Assembly: GCA_965198095.1 (NCBI GenBank)
Contig: OZ240239.1
Coordinates: 2,294,001 to 2,358,000 of the forward strand
DNA length: 64,000 nucleotides
Origin: CBDFJH01 sp965198095
GTDB taxonomy: Bacteria; Latescibacterota; UBA2968; GCA-2709665
Direction: 5' to 3'
In this document: piece by piece, positions 51,413-59,144 of the stretch
How positions within the stretch are numbered: the first letter of the stretch is position 1
Layout of the letters: each line of letters opens with the position of its first letter
The notes under the pieces: model-generated
Seen by the model: only the letters and a program-made list of their open reading frames with translations
What the model was told of the DNA's origin: nothing
The model's database searches: none
Position numbers and translations under genes: made by a program

Positions 51413-51653
51413 CTGCGTCGCATTGTGTCAAGTAGATCGCAATTCGGTGTTTGGCAGCGACGGGTCGTCCCGGATGCGGGCCCGGGCTCGCTGGCAAAAT
51501 GTGGCCCGACGCGCGTCCGGGCCTGCCCCGGATCGAGTTCAGACGCGCGCTTTGCTCACAACGTCAAACGTTTACAAAACGGATTCGGTTTGAACCGGGC
51601 ACAGCCATGGGACCTGAAAATGCCGGCTTCTTCGACGACGAGGCGTAGATAAA

Positions 51654-52994
51654 GTGGGTCAGGACTCCGTCCGACAACTGCGTCGGGATGCCCGAGCCAT
51701 GTTCGATGCCGCTGTCCGTGCGGTGGATGCGGAGGCGTGTGTGCGCCGGTTCGTCTCGGTCGACGGGAACAGGCTGGTGGTCGGAGACCGTTCCTGCGAT
51801 TTGCGTCAGTTCGATAGAATCTTGAGCGTCGGGACCGGGAAGGCTTCGCCCCGAATGGGTGTCGCCCTGGAAGGGATCCTGGGGGAAAGACTGACGGGCG
51901 GCATCGTGAACACGAAATACGGGCACGCGGAACCGCTTGAGCGGATCGAGATCGTGGAGTGCGGTCATCCCGTTCCGGACGAGGCGGGTGTGGAAGGGAC
52001 GCTGAGGATCCTCGAGCTTCTAAGCAGCGCGGACGAGGGAACGCTGGTGATCTGTCTGATCTCAGGAGGGGGCTCCGCGTTGATGCCGGCACCGTCGGCG
52101 GGCATCACGCTCGAAGAGAAGCAAGAGACGACCCGGCTCCTCCTGGAGTGCGGCGCAAACATCGTCGAGCTGAATACGATCCGGAAACACTTCTCACAGG
52201 TCAAAGGGGGTGGACTCGCCCGGGCGGCCTTTCCTGCCAGCGTCATCGCCTTGATGCTGTCTGACGTCATCGGCGATCCCCTGGACGTGATCGCTTCCGG
52301 CCCTACCGTGCCCGACGCCTCCACCTTCCAGACCTGTCGGGAGATCGTGGAGAAATATGACCTGGACGACAAGCTGCCCCCATCCGTCCGGAAACGATTG
52401 CTCCGGGGGCTGGAGGGGCGCGTTCCTGAGACACCCAAGCCGGGCGACGAGGCGCTTGCGCGGTGCCAAAATCTTGTCGTGGGCAGCAACGGCCTGGCCG
52501 TGTCGGCTGCAAAAGCAGTTGCCGAGGAACTCGGCTACAACACGCTCGTTCTCTCCACGAGACTGGAAGGGGAGGCTCGAGAAGTTGCGCACATCTATTC
52601 GGCCGTCGGGAAGGAAGTACGCGCCTCGGGGCAGCCTGTCGCTCCCCCAGCTTGCGTCATCGCGGGGGGAGAGACGACCGTGACGGTCCGAGGAACGGGA
52701 AAGGGTGGCCGAAATCAGGAGATCGCTCTGGCTGGCGCCATACAACTTGCAGGATGGGATGGGATTGTGCTTTTCAGCGGTGGCACGGATGGCACCGACG
52801 GCCCGACGGACGCAGCAGGGGCCGTGGCGGACGGCTTCACGATTTCCCGGGCTGAGGAACTCGGCCTCTCGGCCAATGCTCATCTGAAAGACAACGACGC
52901 TTATCCCTATTTCAAGGCGCTCGAAGATCTGGTGATTACCGGCCCAACGGGAACAAATGTCGCAGACGTGGCGTTCGTGCTCGTGGGAGATTGA
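51654..52994 (+). CDS. Glycerate 2-kinase (MOFRL family)
   Basis: Phosphorylates D-glycerate to 2-phosphoglycerate. Domain order is right for the family: an N-terminal Rossmann-like DUF4147 part (FDRILSVGTGKASPRMGVAL, LVICLISGGGSALMPAPSAG, LNTIRKHFSQVKGGGLARAA, SDVIGDPLDVIASGPTVPDA) and the C-terminal MOFRL domain (GGETTVTVRGTGKGGRNQEI, LFSGGTDGTDGPTDAAGAVA, ITGPTGTNVADV). 446 aa. The start is GTG 51654, without a clear ribosome-binding site. Confidence 0.93.
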   Translation: MGQDSVRQLRRDARAMFDAAVRAVDAEACVRRFVSVDGNRLVVGDRSCDLRQFDRILSVGTGKASPRMGVALEGILGERLTGGIVNTKYGHAEPLERIEIVECGHPVPDEAGVEGTLRILELLSSADEGTLVICLISGGGSALMPAPSAGITLEEKQETTRLLLECGANIVELNTIRKHFSQVKGGGLARAAFPASVIALMLSDVIGDPLDVIASGPTVPDASTFQTCREIVEKYDLDDKLPPSVRKRLLRGLEGRVPETPKPGDEALARCQNLVVGSNGLAVSAAKAVAEELGYNTLVLSTRLEGEAREVAHIYSAVGKEVRASGQPVAPPACVIAGGETTVTVRGTGKGGRNQEIALAGAIQLAGWDGIVLFSGGTDGTDGPTDAAGAVADGFTISRAEELGLSANAHLKDNDAYPYFKALEDLVITGPTGTNVADVAFVLVGD

Positions 52995-53192
52995 GGGACG
53001 GCGGACTGTTTGGAACGGACGCGTCGGGGACGCGCTCAACGCGTTCTCTGTAGTGCACGGCCGAATCCGGGCGAAAAAGTTCAGACAACGATTGGACCGA
53101 CCAGGAATCGAGCTGCGGAAAGCCGGAGGGGGAAAGGGTCCGGATCGCCGGTTTCGATGGAGACGGAGAGACCATCCCACGGCATCGGGGGG

Positions 53193-53798
53193 CTACGTGC
53201 GTGAACTGTCGGAGGAGAAGCGTCTGCGGGTCCATAGGAGACCCACGGCCAGCGGAAGGAGCAGCCACCCGATCTGGGCGCGCCCGCTCAGCGTTCCGCA
53301 AACGCCCGCGGCACCGGCGGCGATCAGGGATCGGTAGAGAAGCTTCGCCGCCGGATTACACGGCGTGATCCCCAGGCGACGTAGCAGCCAGAATACCTTG
53401 CCGTGGGGAGGTTGTCGAAAGTGCAACCCGGCGACAAGGATCGAGATAGAAGCGGCTCCGACCAGAAAATTGGCTTCTGGACTCACCCACTTTAGGCCGA
53501 TGCCGAGTGCCAGCAAATGGGCGAAGCCGAACAGACAGACTGCGCCATCTCTAAGGACGTCGTAGATACCGACGCTTTGCAGCCGTCTCACCCGGGGCCG
53601 GTCGACATAGGTGATCATCCAAAAGAAGAGGTAGGTGAACACCATGGCCCCAGGATTTAGGTAGACGCCAACGTTTTTGGATACGGTGTAGTCGATCCGA
53701 CCGTCGATGCCCCAGTGGATCGGGATCTGCGGGGCAAGGTGGTCGTAAGCCAAGAAGGAACCGCCTAAGGCGATCGAGATGGCAATTGGGGAAAACAA
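53193..53798 (-). CDS. DUF1648/SdpI-like membrane protein
   Basis: Starts with a membrane helix (SPIAISIALGGSFLAYDHLA) and the DUF1648 motif PQIPIHWGIDGRIDYTVSKN (Pro-x-His-Trp with Gly and Asp), followed by four or five more hydrophobic helices. 201 aa, shorter than full SdpI proteins. The family includes toxin-immunity proteins, but most members have no known role. It is divergent from the TPR-parvulin gene with a gap of only 50 bases. Confidence 0.75.
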   Translation of the reverse strand: MFSPIAISIALGGSFLAYDHLAPQIPIHWGIDGRIDYTVSKNVGVYLNPGAMVFTYLFFWMITYVDRPRVRRLQSVGIYDVLRDGAVCLFGFAHLLALGIGLKWVSPEANFLVGAASISILVAGLHFRQPPHGKVFWLLRRLGITPCNPAAKLLYRSLIAAGAAGVCGTLSGRAQIGWLLLPLAVGLLWTRRRFSSDSSRT

Positions 53799-53848
53799 GG
53801 TCGTGTTTCACGGGTTGATGGATAGGGGCTGTTTTTCCGAGGGAGTAT

Positions 53849-55402
53849 ATGTTGAAGCTTGATCCTTGTCAAGACAGGAGCGGATGCAGAGCCGCGTTCT
53901 TCATGCCCTTGATCCTTTTCCTGGTTTGGGGTTTCAGACCCTCCCCGCTCCAGGCGCGTGACTTCAAGGGAGAGATCGATAGGCATTTTCGAAAGGCAAG
54001 CGTGGACTCCGCCCTTGTGGTCGCACAGTCCTTCGTGTCCTCGCATCCGGACAGCGCCGAGGCGCTGAGATACCTGGGGATGCTCTATGCGGAGACCGGT
54101 CGAGTGGAGGATGCTACGGGCGCGTTTCGCCGCTCGATCCAGCTCGGACCGAATCTGGCCAGCGGTTACAACGGCTTGGCCGATCTCTACGCGAAAATCG
54201 GTCGGGCACGGAAGGCCCTGGAAGTCCTGAACGATGGCCTTGAGAAAAATCCGGGACTTGTGCCGCTCCTTCTGCATCGTGCGATGATCTACGGCAACAG
54301 CGATCTTCCGAGCTTGGCGATTGACGATCTCGAGAAAGTCTTGGAGAGAGATACGGACCGCACGGGCGCCTACACCGATCTCGCCGTGTTGCACGCGAGA
54401 GCGGGGAACTTCGAAGCGAGCGTTCACGCGCTGAACAGAGGGCTGTCGCTCCATCCAGACAACGTTCGGCTGTTGGTCGACCTTGGAGGGGTCTACCATT
54501 CCAGCGGCGAGACGGTAGAGGCGTTCAATGCCTACAGACGGGCGGCCAATATCGCGCCGGAAGACCCGATGGTCTATCGCGCGATGGGATTTGTGGCCTC
54601 CGAAGTGGATTCTAACGAGGTGGCCGTAAAGGCGTTTCGTAAAAGCCTCATGCTGAATCCCGAAGACTTGGAGGTTCGGGACGCCCTTGGACAGCTGTAT
54701 GCCAAACGGGGTGAACTGGCGGCTGCAATCGGCGAATACAGAAAGCTGGCGCAACGCATTCCGCGGGACCCCTCCGTCCGGCTTGCGCTGGGGCAGTTGC
54801 TTCTGGAGCAGGGAGACGTGAGCCGTGCCAGGGATGAATTCAATGAGGCGCTCCGTCTCGAACCTGACTGGGTCCAACCTTACAAGGGGCTCGGACTGAT
54901 CTATCTGCGACAGCAGAACGCAGACTCGGCGCTCATCGTTCTCAAGAAGGCCCTGTCCGTCGATTCGACGGACGCTGAGACCTACGGCGATCTCGGGTCG
55001 GTCTATATGCTCCTCGGGCGGTTCGATGGGGCGGAGAGGGCCTTCAAACGGGCGCTCGAGTTTAGCCAGAGCTCCGTCGTGTTGAGACATGCCCAAGAGG
55101 GCCTCCAGGTTGTAGCGTCGGTACGTGACGGGAAACTCAATGCGAGGCATATCCTTGTCAAGACCGAGCAGGAAGCGCTCGAGATCCTGAGTCGACTGAA
55201 AGCCAACGAAGATTTCGCGAAACTGGCTTGGGAGCACTCCATCGATCAGGCCTCCAAGGGGAACGGCGGCAGCCTGGGTTTTTTTTCTCAAGGTGACCTG
55301 TATCCCGCATTCGAAGAGGCCGTCCTGAGACTGGAGGTGGGCGAGACGAGCGGTGTGGTCGAGACGCCTCTTGGATATCATATCATCTTGAGGGTCAACT
55401 GA
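53849..55402 (+). CDS. TPR protein fused to a parvulin-type peptidyl-prolyl isomerase
   Basis: A signal peptide (FFMPLILFLVWGFRPSPLQA, ~18-37) leads into 11 or so TPR units (for example AEALRYLGMLYAETGRVEDA; ~45-415), then a C-terminal PpiC domain (~430-517): LNARHILVKTEQEALEILSR, DFAKLAWEHSIDQASKGNGG, SLGFFSQGDLYPAFEEAVLR, TPLGYHIILRVN. The catalytic-site His residues of parvulins are at ARHILV and GYHII. Periplasmic by signal, so a folding factor for envelope proteins is likely. ATG 53849 has GGGAG five bases upstream. Confidence 0.9.
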   Translation: MLKLDPCQDRSGCRAAFFMPLILFLVWGFRPSPLQARDFKGEIDRHFRKASVDSALVVAQSFVSSHPDSAEALRYLGMLYAETGRVEDATGAFRRSIQLGPNLASGYNGLADLYAKIGRARKALEVLNDGLEKNPGLVPLLLHRAMIYGNSDLPSLAIDDLEKVLERDTDRTGAYTDLAVLHARAGNFEASVHALNRGLSLHPDNVRLLVDLGGVYHSSGETVEAFNAYRRAANIAPEDPMVYRAMGFVASEVDSNEVAVKAFRKSLMLNPEDLEVRDALGQLYAKRGELAAAIGEYRKLAQRIPRDPSVRLALGQLLLEQGDVSRARDEFNEALRLEPDWVQPYKGLGLIYLRQQNADSALIVLKKALSVDSTDAETYGDLGSVYMLLGRFDGAERAFKRALEFSQSSVVLRHAQEGLQVVASVRDGKLNARHILVKTEQEALEILSRLKANEDFAKLAWEHSIDQASKGNGGSLGFFSQGDLYPAFEEAVLRLEVGETSGVVETPLGYHIILRVN

Positions 55403-55547
55403 TCTCTAAGTCGAATGACGGCGGGCGATACAGAATCGGACGCGTCGCCCGCATTGCGTACGGCGCTCAAAAAAACGGCTTGGCACACTGTTCGCAACAT
55501 CGTAGCGCCATCGTAGCGCCGTCGTGTGAGGTTGTTCCTCTTTTCCG

Positions 55548-55553
55548 TATAAT
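55548..55553 (+). promoter_or_regulatory. -10 box upstream of the tolC-like gene
   Basis: TATAAT, preceded at 17 bp by TGTGAG, a poor -35. A direct repeat TCGTAGCGCC (two copies, 55500-55520) lies just upstream and could bind a regulator. A hairpin GCGGGCGA/TCGCCCGC (55421-55452) without T-run sits between this and the parvulin gene. Confidence 0.4.
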
Positions 55554-55658
55554 TATTTGTTTATTAAGGACTCAAATTGGACATCCTAATTTTCCCACGG
55601 CGTTGAGCCTGCGATGTCGCCGAGAGTTGTGTTGCAAAATAACCACATTCGTGGAAAA

Positions 55659-56990
55659 ATGGCCCGGTTGTGGGCTGTCGGGCTCTGTCTGACGCTTACA
55701 GGTCCAGCGCTCGCCTCGGATCATCGGGTGCGTCTGGACTTGGCGACAGCCCTTTCGCGCGCCATTGAAGCGAGTCCGGCGGTCGGAGTTGCGCAGGCCG
55801 ATCTAAAGATCGCCCGAACGGAGTTGTCCCGTGCCCGCGCTGCGCGGATTCTCCCGAAGTTCGACCTGCGCTGGTTTCTGGGCCCCTCGCCCGAAGCCCG
55901 TGGAGACGCACTGACGGGAGATACGGAAATAGGCAACCTCGGCCTGTTTACGCGCTCCGAACTCAACCTCGTCCAGCCGCTCTTCACGTTCGGAGGGCTC
56001 TCGGCGGCCGAAGACGCAGCTTCCAGCGCCATCACGGCCCGGGAGGCCGGCCTGGAGCGGTCACAGCGCCAGGTTGCGCTGCAGGTGATCGGGGCATACT
56101 ACGGGTTGCTCCTGGCGAATGACCTCTGGAAGTTGGCCGTAGAAGCGCGTGAGGACATTCAAGGTGCCCGGAGAACCGTTCTGGAAAAGTTGGATGCCGA
56201 AGAAGGAGACTACACCTACATAGACCTTGCCAGGCTGGATCGCTTTCTCTACGACGTTCACGAGAATCAGAACAAGGTCGCCCGTCTGAGAACGTTGTCT
56301 CGGACTGCACTCAGGTCGCTGCTCGATCTTGCCGAGGGTGACTCCCTTGCGTTGAGGGACGAGACACTGAGACCCGTTCCTGTGGAAGTGATGTCCCTGC
56401 AGCACTATCTCGCCGCATTGGGCGATCAGCCAGGACTGAGACAACTCCGTGCCGTCGCCGGCGTTCGAGAAGCTCAGGTCCGCGCTGCTCGCAGCGATTA
56501 TTATCCTCAGTTCTTCCTGGCGGGTCAGTTCAAGCATTCGTTTGCACCAAACAGGGACGATCAAGACAGTCCGTTCGCCAAGGACGATTTTAATTTCATA
56601 AACCTCGGCGCGGTGATCGGGATCCGTCAGTCGCTCTCATTCGGAGCGACCCGTGCAGGCGTCCGGAAAGCAGAACTCGAACACCAGAAGCTGATTTATC
56701 AGGAACGCCTCGCGAGGACGGCCGTACGGATCGAGCTCGAACGCGTTTACACAAGCCTAATAGAGGCTCGGAGAAACGTGGCCGAAGCAAGAAAGGCAAA
56801 GCGGGCAACCCGGCGATGGATCAGTTCCGCCCGGGGGGGGTTTAACGCCGGCCTGGAGGAGTCCGAAGAGCTGATCGATGCAACCAAGGAGTATGGTTTG
56901 ATTCGGGCAAAATACCTTGAGGCCGTCTACGATATGAATACAGCCTGGGCGGCTCTGCAGATCGCAACGGGGAAACCCGTCGTAGAATAG
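55659..56990 (+). CDS. TolC-family outer-membrane channel protein
   Basis: 443 aa from ATG 55659 (MARLWAVGLCLTLTGPALAS signal). Two TolC repeats of long helices and paired beta strands are visible: LDLATALSRAIEASPAVGVA, RSELNLVQPLFTFGGLSAAE, QVALQVIGAYYGLLLANDLW, then AQVRAARSDYYPQFFLAGQF, GIRQSLSFGATRAGVRKAEL and EYGLIRAKYLEAVYDMNTAW. It forms a trimeric outer-membrane conduit. The next gene begins 16 bases after its stop, so it is probably expressed with the lipid genes that follow. Confidence 0.88.
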   Translation: MARLWAVGLCLTLTGPALASDHRVRLDLATALSRAIEASPAVGVAQADLKIARTELSRARAARILPKFDLRWFLGPSPEARGDALTGDTEIGNLGLFTRSELNLVQPLFTFGGLSAAEDAASSAITAREAGLERSQRQVALQVIGAYYGLLLANDLWKLAVEAREDIQGARRTVLEKLDAEEGDYTYIDLARLDRFLYDVHENQNKVARLRTLSRTALRSLLDLAEGDSLALRDETLRPVPVEVMSLQHYLAALGDQPGLRQLRAVAGVREAQVRAARSDYYPQFFLAGQFKHSFAPNRDDQDSPFAKDDFNFINLGAVIGIRQSLSFGATRAGVRKAELEHQKLIYQERLARTAVRIELERVYTSLIEARRNVAEARKAKRATRRWISSARGGFNAGLEESEELIDATKEYGLIRAKYLEAVYDMNTAWAALQIATGKPVVE

Positions 56991-57006
56991 TTTGGGGAGC
57001 GAGGAT

Positions 57007-58473
57007 ATGGTCAAGAAGGCAGTCGTTATCGCAGCAGGCATGGGGCGTCGGCTCAACGGGAGTTTCGGAGATTCACCCAAACCGCTCGTTCAGGTTGCCG
57101 GGCTGAGTCTGCTTAAGCGAACGATCCTTTCCGCCAAATCTGCTGGTGTTTCGGATTTCGTGATTGTTATCGGCTACCGGGGAGAGGAAATCCGGAGGGA
57201 AATAGAGGAAGATCCACAGATTGACGTTCGTATCGAATGGGTTGAAAACCTGGAATGGAAGCGCGGGAACGGGTTCTCCGTGTTGAAGGCTCGGGCAAGC
57301 GTGGACGGCCCTTTCTTCTTGCTGATGTCGGATCATCTGTTCGATCCCCACATTCTGGAAAGACTTGGGCGTCGGCCTTTGGCAAGGGATGAAATCCTCC
57401 TTTGCGTCGATTCGGAACTTGACCGCGTCTATGACATCGAGGATGCCACGAAGGTCGTCGTAGATGACGGGCGCATCGTTCAGATCGACAAGGGATTGGG
57501 CGCGTTCAACGCGGTCGACACGGGAATTTTTCTGTGCAGTCCAAGTCTTTTTGGTGCGCTTGAGCGATCTGTCTCGCTTGGTGACGAGTCGCTCTCCGGG
57601 GGAATTCGCACGCTGGCTCAGAAGCGGAAGGTGGCTGCCGTGGAGGCAGTGGGCCTCTTCTGGTTGGATGTAGATACGCCCGAGTCTCGCCAGCATGCGG
57701 AGAGGCAGCTGTTGGAACAACTCGGAAAGCCGACAGACGGTTTCGTGTCTAGAAGATTCAACCGAAAGATCTCCAGGCAGATCAGCCGCCAGCTTGTCAA
57801 AACCCCCATAACGCCCAATCAAATTTCTTTGGTCACGTTGCTCATCAGCCTTTTGTCCGCCTACTGGGTCTCTGCCGAGGGCTACTGGATGCTTGTGCTG
57901 GGAGGCCTGACATTCCAATTCGCTTCGATCCTGGACGGGTGCGACGGAGAAGTCGCCAAGTTGAAGTTTGCCAATTCTCTTTCGGGTGAATGGTGGGATA
58001 CGGCCGCAGACAACATTTCACACACGGCCTTTTTCGCGGGTGTGACCTACGGGATGTATCAAATCTCGGGACAAAGTTTCACGCTTACGCTCGGGTTTGT
58101 GGCAATTGCGCTTAACATCCTGAGTGTTTCTCTGGTTTCCATCTATCTTCAGGGTACCGGATCGGGAAGCATCGCCAGCTTCAACTTTGCGTTCTCAGGG
58201 GACGTGCCCAAAGAAAAACGAGGGTGGTTCCATCGGTTCTGTTGTTCGGTGAAGTTTGCGTGCCGAAGGGATTTCTTCGCTGCCCTGTTCTGCGTGCTCG
58301 CCGTTGCGAACATGCTGGACGCGATCTACTGGATTTTCACGGTGGGCTCTCTCCTCGTGACGGCGGGGATATTCACCTACGCCGGCCAAATGCTCCAGAC
58401 AAAGGGGGTTTGGCCGCTGGTCGTGGGTCGCCAGTTGAAGGAAGACCGGCTGATTTCAGAGAAAGCTGACTGA
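57007..58473 (+). CDS. Fused sugar-phosphate nucleotidyltransferase/CDP-alcohol phosphatidyltransferase (IPCT/DIPPS-like)
   Basis: N-terminal nucleotidyltransferase (~1-235): AVVIAAGMGRRLNGSFGDSP with PKPLVQVAGLSLL, then FFLLMSDHLFDPHILERLG. C-terminal CDP-alcohol phosphatidyltransferase (~255-480): ITPNQISLVTLLISLLSAYW, then the metal-binding signature DGCDGEVAKLKFANSLSGEW followed by WDTAAD, and six membrane helices. The fusion matches bifunctional L-myo-inositol-1-phosphate cytidylyltransferase/di-inositol-phosphate-phosphate synthase, known from thermophiles. An alternative is synthesis of an inositol-type phospholipid head group. ATG 57007 follows GGGAGCGAGG; the upstream TTG 56992 is less likely. 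Confidence 0.85.
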   Translation: MVKKAVVIAAGMGRRLNGSFGDSPKPLVQVAGLSLLKRTILSAKSAGVSDFVIVIGYRGEEIRREIEEDPQIDVRIEWVENLEWKRGNGFSVLKARASVDGPFFLLMSDHLFDPHILERLGRRPLARDEILLCVDSELDRVYDIEDATKVVVDDGRIVQIDKGLGAFNAVDTGIFLCSPSLFGALERSVSLGDESLSGGIRTLAQKRKVAAVEAVGLFWLDVDTPESRQHAERQLLEQLGKPTDGFVSRRFNRKISRQISRQLVKTPITPNQISLVTLLISLLSAYWVSAEGYWMLVLGGLTFQFASILDGCDGEVAKLKFANSLSGEWWDTAADNISHTAFFAGVTYGMYQISGQSFTLTLGFVAIALNILSVSLVSIYLQGTGSGSIASFNFAFSGDVPKEKRGWFHRFCCSVKFACRRDFFAALFCVLAVANMLDAIYWIFTVGSLLVTAGIFTYAGQMLQTKGVWPLVVGRQLKEDRLISEKAD

Positions 58474-58538
58474 CTGCCGCTCAATAGTCGTTTGGGCCGT
58501 TCGCGCAAGAATCCAGACCGATCTGTCTGGCATTGGCC

Positions 58539-59144
58539 ATGGCGCACAAACTTCATATCGTTTTGATCGGGTTGGTGGCTTCCGTTTCGGTGGCGTTCGC
58601 TGGTGAAAAGGGCGCCGCGCTCCTGGAACTCATCAAGGCTCGAGACCGGGCCATACGCGAGATCGTGAACTCTGAGACGGGCGGAGAAACAGAGGCCGAG
58701 CGAAATCGGCTGAAGGAACTCATCGGAGCGCTGTTCGACTATCGACGTTTTAGCGAGCTATCGCTTGGACGGTATTGGAAGGAGCGAACGGAGGCGGAGC
58801 GGAAGGCGTTCACCGACCTGTGCCGACGCCTGGCAGAGAAGAATTACGCCGACCCCAAACTCTACACGAAGTCGGAGAGAATTGACTACGTCGGTGTGGA
58901 AGTGAACGGGGCGGAGGCCGTCGTGCAGACAGAGGTGTACTATAAAGGTGAGATGAGTAACATCGATTACAAGATGCACGAGGTCAACGCCAAATGGTTC
59001 ATTTATGACATGATCGTGGATGATTTGAGTGTGACCAGAAACAATCGCGCCCAGTTCAGGAAAGAGATTCGGAAGTCGTCTTATGAAGGTCTCGTTCAAA
59101 AGTTGAAAAACAAGCTCGAAGAAGAGACGGATAGGGATTCGTAG
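58539..59144 (+). CDS. MlaC/Ttg2D-family periplasmic lipid-binding protein
   Basis: A signal peptide (HKLHIVLIGLVASVSVAFAG) is followed by the MlaC pattern: RLKELIGALFDYRRFSELSL, LGRYWKERTEAERKAFTDLC, then a beta sheet ending KWFIYDMIVDDLSVTRNNRA and QFRKEI. 201 aa. MlaC proteins carry phospholipid between inner and outer membranes; the hopanoid protein HpnM belongs to the same family and pairs with an RND exporter, as here. It overlaps the next gene by one base (TAGTG). Confidence 0.88.
   Translation: MAHKLHIVLIGLVASVSVAFAGEKGAALLELIKARDRAIREIVNSETGGETEAERNRLKELIGALFDYRRFSELSLGRYWKERTEAERKAFTDLCRRLAEKNYADPKLYTKSERIDYVGVEVNGAEAVVQTEVYYKGEMSNIDYKMHEVNAKWFIYDMIVDDLSVTRNNRAQFRKEIRKSSYEGLVQKLKNKLEEETDRDS

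Noticed and set aside
53765..55381. Minus-strand frame of 538 codons opposite the TPR-parvulin gene
   Set aside because: It mirrors the codon pattern of the plus-strand gene, which has clear TPR and PpiC domains and a signal peptide.
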